Position numbers and translations under genes: made by a program. DNA of 27,167 nucleotides from Candidatus Aenigmarchaeota archaeon CG_4_9_14_3_um_filter_37_18. Its GTDB lineage: Archaea > Aenigmatarchaeota > Aenigmatarchaeia > CG10238-14. Positions 24,158 through 27,167 of the stretch are shown here, piece after piece (the first letter of the stretch is position 1; each line of letters starts with the position of its first letter). The notes under the pieces were generated by a model that ran no database searches, was not told where the DNA came from, and worked only from the letters and a program-made list of their open reading frames with translations. The stretch covers positions 1-27,167 of the forward strand of contig PFTQ01000036.1 in NCBI GenBank assembly GCA_002789635.1, in the 5' to 3' direction.

Positions 24158-24619
24158 ATGGTTTGGGAACAACTGATGCCTGAAGAAGATGAAGAGCCAA
24201 CAATAGGGTTGAATCCTTGGACATTAGCCATGGCTTTGGTTTTCATAACAATAATACTTGCAGCAGCCTTATCCTTCTGGGCATCCGGCATCGGCGTGAA
24301 AAAATCAGAAGGCCTCTCAGAATGCTCTTCCACCCAGTTCAGATTATATTCAGGGTCATATGATATAAACACAAGCTCAATGCTTCTTGTCTTGGAGAAT
24401 CTTGGATCAAAAAGAATAAGCGGCTTAACGCTTTATCTATTCTATTCAGATGCAGAAATGATCGAGAAGCCAATTGGAGAAGATCTTGAATCAAGCAAAA
24501 TCAAATCATATAACTTCACGGAAGTGCCGGTAGATTTTAAAAATGGAGTGATAAAAACAAGCTGCCCTGAAGTTTCTATAGAGTTTACAAATCAGAATGG
24601 CGTGCTTATAGAAAATTAA
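24158..24619 (+). CDS. single-pass membrane protein with outer beta-type domain
   Basis: A 153-residue protein. The acidic N-terminal tail (about 1-17) precedes one strong membrane helix (TLAMALVFITIILAAALSFW, about 22-41). The rest looks like an immunoglobulin-like beta domain with two cysteines that could pair (SECSS and TSCPE). The overall shape resembles archaeal pilins or FlaG proteins, but there is no Lys-Gly cleavage site, so I do not call it a pilin. It may form a complex with the two-helix protein encoded 12 nt upstream. Its stop overlaps the stop of the convergent S26e gene by 4 nt (TTAA). Confidence 0.7.
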   Translation: MVWEQLMPEEDEEPTIGLNPWTLAMALVFITIILAAALSFWASGIGVKKSEGLSECSSTQFRLYSGSYDINTSSMLLVLENLGSKRISGLTLYLFYSDAEMIEKPIGEDLESSKIKSYNFTEVPVDFKNGVIKTSCPEVSIEFTNQNGVLIEN

Positions 24620-24909
24620 GCGAATCTAGTTCCAGCCCCTTTCTTTCTTTCAGATTTTCCCCTTTTAACAATATGATAGAACCTTGCGCATTTTGGGCAG
24701 ACCCTTTCTTTTCTCTGCATGAAGCTCAACATCCTTCTGTCTACTTGCTTTAGGATTGTTGGGTCTGTTATCCTGAATCCTCTGAACACTTCGAAGGTTT
24801 TCCATCTGGGTACTAAACAACCACATTGAGCACATCTTATCCTTTGTTCATTTCCACGGGAAGAAGTATGCTGATAGCTTCTTTTATAAGGGGCTTTAGA
24901 AATTGGCAA
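24616..24909 (-). CDS. rps26e: ribosomal protein S26e
   Basis: A small-subunit protein near the mRNA exit channel, present in eukaryotes and only part of the archaea. The 97 residues show the family pattern: IRCAQCGCLVPRWKTFEVF (zinc Cys pair plus VPxxK), FRITDPTILKQ, then VCPKCARFYHIVKRGKSERK (second Cys pair and basic tail). The start is TTG at 24909, supported by a strong Shine-Dalgarno GGGTGAT 5 nt upstream. A TATA-like TTTTAAATG lies near 24960 on this strand. The assignment is by eye from the Cys spacing and tail. A different zinc-ribbon ribosomal protein is possible but less likely. Confidence 0.75.
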   Translation of the reverse strand: MPISKAPYKRSYQHTSSRGNEQRIRCAQCGCLVPRWKTFEVFRGFRITDPTILKQVDRRMLSFMQRKERVCPKCARFYHIVKRGKSERKKGAGTRFA

Positions 24910-25014
24910 GGCTTATCACCCTGCAAAAGTTGTTTATCATGAATATCACTTAATCATTTAAAAGTTAAGAATATAAGGTTTTTTATTCTTGGGAATACAT
25001 AATTTATTTGTGGT

Positions 25015-25098
25015 GTGGATGTTGTCTGGATTGTAATTTTTTTAGTTTTTCTTGGGATAGCATTTTTCATGCTGGTTTATAGATATGTCAAGAAATAA
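25015..25098 (+). CDS. 27-residue single-helix membrane peptide
   Basis: GTG at 25015 opens a 27-codon frame: an acidic N-terminus (MDVVW), a continuous hydrophobic helix (IVIFLVFLGIAFFMLV) and a basic tail (YRYVKK), the layout of a small N-out/C-in membrane peptide. A TATA-like TTTTTTATTC about 30 nt upstream suggests leaderless expression, and GTGG just before the start could act as a weak Shine-Dalgarno. It lies 27 nt before archease. The remainder of the gap 24910-25125 holds only the two divergent promoters. Function is unknown, and it is too short to exclude chance. Confidence 0.45.
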   Translation: MDVVWIVIFLVFLGIAFFMLVYRYVKK

Positions 25099-25125
25099 AC
25101 TGTTAAGAACATAAAAGGAGAATAC

Positions 25126-25557
25126 ATGAAGAAATATGAGATTGTTGATGGCATTACTTCAGATGTGATGTTTCGGGCTTATGGCAAGACTTTTGAAGAG
25201 TTGATAGAGAATTCTGGCGAAGCGATGTTCTCGATTGTCTGTGATATGGAGAAAGTTGAGGATAAGGAAGTGCTGATAGTTGATGTTGAAGGCGAGGATG
25301 AGAAGGACTTGATCCACACATGGCTGTCAAAGCTGCTGACTGTGATAGATACTGAGAATATGTTTTTCTCGAAATTCAAGGTTTTGGAGTTGGATACTGA
25401 TGGTGAGTTCAGAGCGAGAGTGGAATGCCATGGCGAGGATGTCAGGTCAGAGTTGATTCTTACGATTGCCAAGGCTGTGACTTATTACAAGTATTCTGTT
25501 GAGCGCATGAAAGAGCCTGAAGAAGGATGGGTTGCGACTGTTGTGCTGGATATTTAA
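25126..25557 (+). CDS. archease, activator of RtcB RNA ligase
   Basis: A small protein that speeds guanylylation and multiple turnover of the RNA ligase RtcB. Its 143 residues match the family: YEIVDGITSDVMFRAYGKT (the metal-site Asp is in TSDV), TFEELIENSGEAMF, the acidic DEKDLIHTWLSKLLTVIDTE, VKAVTY-type AKAVTYYKYSVER, and the C-terminal GWVATVVLDI ending in the conserved Asp-Ile. The usual DHTAD reads DGITSD, one residue longer, so the His is missing. AAAGGAG lies 5 nt before the ATG. The gene precedes rtcB, its functional partner, which confirms the call. A decayed toxin-antitoxin pair lies between them. Confidence 0.93.
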   Translation: MKKYEIVDGITSDVMFRAYGKTFEELIENSGEAMFSIVCDMEKVEDKEVLIVDVEGEDEKDLIHTWLSKLLTVIDTENMFFSKFKVLELDTDGEFRARVECHGEDVRSELILTIAKAVTYYKYSVERMKEPEEGWVATVVLDI

Positions 25558-25568
25558 GAAGTTTTGAG

Positions 25569-25710
25569 ATGCGTATAAGAGAGAGTATACCAGACAAAGA
25601 AATGTTCTTGACAGCTAGCGAAGAGAAACTGCTCGAAAAAAAGTTATAATAACGAAGAAAAAGGGAAATTAACCTCAAATGAAGACTTGAGAAAAGAGTT
25701 GAGGATATGA
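25569..25710 (+). pseudogene. decayed antitoxin gene of a RelBE-like pair (frameshifted)
   Basis: ATG 25569 begins MRIRESIPDKEMFLTASEEK and stops at 25649. Just before that stop, a run of seven A (25636-25642) marks a frame change: in the +1 frame the sequence continues as GKLTSNEDLRKELRI and ends at TGA 25708-25710, a typical small-antitoxin C-terminus. One A fewer in the run would join the two parts into a protein of about 46 residues. The TGA overlaps the ATG of the toxin remnant by 4 nt, the classic toxin-antitoxin arrangement. Slippage at the A run could still give some full product. Confidence 0.55.
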
Positions 25711-25787
25711 AATTCTCCATAGAGTATGATAAACAACCCAAAATATTTCTGAAAAAGTTAGACAAGCATTTAGCCAAAAGAATTTAA
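25707..25787 (+). pseudogene. truncated RelE-like toxin remnant
   Basis: A 26-codon frame whose residues (MKFSIEYDKQPKIFLKKLDK, then HLAKRI) match the start of RelE-family mRNA interferases: first strand, then the KxLKKLDKxxAKRI helix. It stops where the family would continue for about 60 more residues. The catalytic C-terminal region is absent and the sequence after 25788 shows no continuation, so the toxin is inactive. The overlap with the upstream antitoxin remnant supports the identification. Confidence 0.6.
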
Positions 25788-25845
25788 CCTCTCCCTCCCA
25801 ATTACTTTCAGTTCGTGCCCACCGGATACTCGACTGGAAATGGGT

Positions 25846-25865
25846 GCGGCAGTTAATTCTGTTGC
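25846..25865 (+). promoter_or_regulatory. hairpin in the rtcB leader
   Basis: GCGGCAG (25846-25852) can pair with CTGTTGC (25859-25865) through 7 pairs, two of them G-U, around a 6-nt loop. It ends 5 nt before the rtcB Shine-Dalgarno AGGTGA (25871-25876). The stretch 25788-25881 holds no gene. I see no clear TATA box, so rtcB may be read from the archease promoter. Confidence 0.3.
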
Positions 25866-25881
25866 ATTAAAGGTGAGAATA

Positions 25882-27167
25882 ATGAAGGAAAAACTGAAAA
25901 AAATCAATGATTACAAATGGGAATTGCCTACTTCTGCCAAGGGCAAAATGAATGTTCCTGGTGTGATTTATGGATCAGAAAAAATACTAAATGACATGGA
26001 AAATGATACTATAGGCCAGCTGGCAAATGTTGCATGCTTGCCTGGAATTGTTAGAAATGCGATTATGCTTCCAGACGGTCATTTCGGCTACGGTCTTCCA
26101 ATGGGAGCTGTTGGTGCTTTTGATGATAAAGAAGGTGTAATATCTTGTGGGTGCACCGGTTTTGATATAAATTGCGGAATACATATGATTAAAACTAACC
26201 TAACCGAAAAAGAAGTAAGGCCAAGAATAAGGGATTTGATTTCCGCTCTATTCAAGAATGTCCCGTCAGGCGTCGGCTCTGAAGGCAGGCTTAAGTTGAA
26301 TGACAACCAGTTGAATGAAGTCCTTATCAAAGGCGCTAAATGGGCTGTCGAAAACGGATACGGAACAAGGGATGATTTGGAAAGGATGGAAGAGAATGGC
26401 TGCATGGAAGGCGGGGATCCAAACAAAGTTTCACCTGAAGCCAAGAAAAGAGGCAAGCCGCAACTAGGGACTTTAGGAGCAGGCAATCACTTCTTAGAAG
26501 TGCAGGCCGTGGATAAAATCTACGATGAAAAAGTTGCTAAGGTTTTTGGAATCGAGAAACCAGGCCAAGTCGTAATTATGCTGCATGTCGGCAGCCGCGG
26601 GTTTGGCCATCAGGTTGCATCAGACTATCTTAAGATTCATGAGAAAGCCGCAAGAAAATATAATATCTGGCTTCCAGACTCGCAATTAGTTTGCGCCCCC
26701 ACTACTAGCCAGGAAGGGCAGGATTATTACAAGGCGATGATATGCGGGGTTAATTATGCTTTTGCTAACCGCCTAGTTATGACCCATTGGATCAGGGAGA
26801 CATTTGAGCAGATCTTCGGGAAGAAATGGCAAGACATGGATATGAAGACAATTTATGACGTCTGCCACAACATCTGCAAGCTTGAGGAGCATGAAGTAGA
26901 CGGGAAGAAAAGAAAACTGTATGTTCATAGAAAAGGAGCGACCCGTGCTCTGCCAGCAGGTCATGAACTTGTGCCAGAAGTCTATCGGGATGTTGGCCAG
27001 CCAGTTCTGATAGCAGGGTCAATGGGCACTGCTTCATATATTCTTGTCGGGACTGAAAAAGCGAAGGAAACATTTTATTCGACATGCCATGGTGCAGGAA
27101 GAGCAATGTCCAGGACTGGTGCGATAAAGGCAAGATGGGGAGAAGATGTAAGGAGAGATTTAGAGAA
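25882..27167 (+). CDS. rtcB: RtcB RNA ligase (3'-phosphate RNA ligase), cut off by the window end
   Basis: The GTP- and Mn-dependent ligase that joins exons after archaeal tRNA-endonuclease cleavage. About 428 of roughly 480 residues are present and no stop occurs before the window ends. Active-site residues: Asp95 and Cys98 (GFDINCG), His203 (GNHFLE), His235 (LHVGSRG), ATRALPAGH, and the guanylylated His near 403 (CHGAGRAMSR). The segment before Asp95 reads ISCGCTG at 87-93, where most RtcB proteins have ISPGG(I/V)G. No intein is present in the visible part. The start at 25882 has AGGTGA 5 nt upstream. It lies downstream of archease. Confidence 0.96.
   Translation, partial: MKEKLKKINDYKWELPTSAKGKMNVPGVIYGSEKILNDMENDTIGQLANVACLPGIVRNAIMLPDGHFGYGLPMGAVGAFDDKEGVISCGCTGFDINCGIHMIKTNLTEKEVRPRIRDLISALFKNVPSGVGSEGRLKLNDNQLNEVLIKGAKWAVENGYGTRDDLERMEENGCMEGGDPNKVSPEAKKRGKPQLGTLGAGNHFLEVQAVDKIYDEKVAKVFGIEKPGQVVIMLHVGSRGFGHQVASDYLKIHEKAARKYNIWLPDSQLVCAPTTSQEGQDYYKAMICGVNYAFANRLVMTHWIRETFEQIFGKKWQDMDMKTIYDVCHNICKLEEHEVDGKKRKLYVHRKGATRALPAGHELVPEVYRDVGQPVLIAGSMGTASYILVGTEKAKETFYSTCHGAGRAMSRTGAIKARWGEDVRRDLE

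Noticed and set aside
25788..25881. Possible second tRNA or structured RNA before rtcB
   Set aside because: No cloverleaf can be drawn; only a weak 7-bp hairpin is present.
1..27167. CRISPR array or insertion sequence
   Set aside because: No regularly spaced repeats, transposase or integrase frame is present on either strand.

Overview
The window is from an archaeon, most likely a small-genome DPANN lineage (Woesearchaeota/Pacearchaeota-like; this placement is inference from gene style, not a phylogeny). Archaeal markers seen directly are a thermosome, a class III signal-peptide pilus operon, the KH/beta-CASP termination factor FttA, a proteasome beta subunit, archaeal-type ProRS, Mre11-Rad50, HerA, aIF5B, S26e, archease and RtcB. 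The DNA is AT-rich and densely packed, with overlapping starts and stops, TATA-like boxes about 25 nt upstream of starts, several leaderless candidates, and Shine-Dalgarno sites of the GGAGGTGAT type (often only GTGAT).

Layout. 166-1818: thermosome subunit. 1921-8430: a nine-gene + strand type IV pilus-like operon (coiled-coil protein, five pilin-like or FlaF/G-like proteins, secretion ATPase, two TadC/FlaJ-like membrane proteins). 8431-12569, - strand: tRNA-Pro, its cognate synthetase proS, then psmB and fttA. 12698-18833: a small unknown gene, mre11-rad50, and herA plus a HAD phosphatase on the opposite strand. 18910-21379: ketopantoate-reductase-like protein, SbcD-like phosphoesterase, small alpha/beta hydrolase flanked by inverted repeats. 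21576-23333, - strand: aIF5B. 23404-24909: three unknown small genes and S26e. 25015-27167: a 27-residue membrane peptide, archease, a decayed RelBE-like pair, and rtcB running off the end.

Main discovery candidate. The aIF5B gene carries a 24-nt insertion containing an in-frame TGA, inside the codons of the GTPase P-loop (G1 motif). The RNA around it can form a bulge-helix-bulge-like fold: central 4-bp helix UCGG/CCGA with 3-nt bulges ACA and AAA. Cutting each bulge after its second nucleotide, as the archaeal splicing endonuclease does, rejoins the exons to give exactly GHVDHGKT. This is best read as a very short protein-coding archaeal intron. The RNA ligase expected to seal such exons (RtcB) and its activator (archease) are encoded about 2-4 kb away.

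How the genes work together. The window groups protein quality control (thermosome, proteasome), a surface filament, transcription termination (FttA), double-strand-break processing (Mre11-Rad50-HerA), translation (tRNA-Pro/ProRS, aIF5B, S26e) and RNA ligation (archease-RtcB). Three of the four convergent gene pairs abut or overlap at their stop codons, so their transcripts must end inside the opposing gene.
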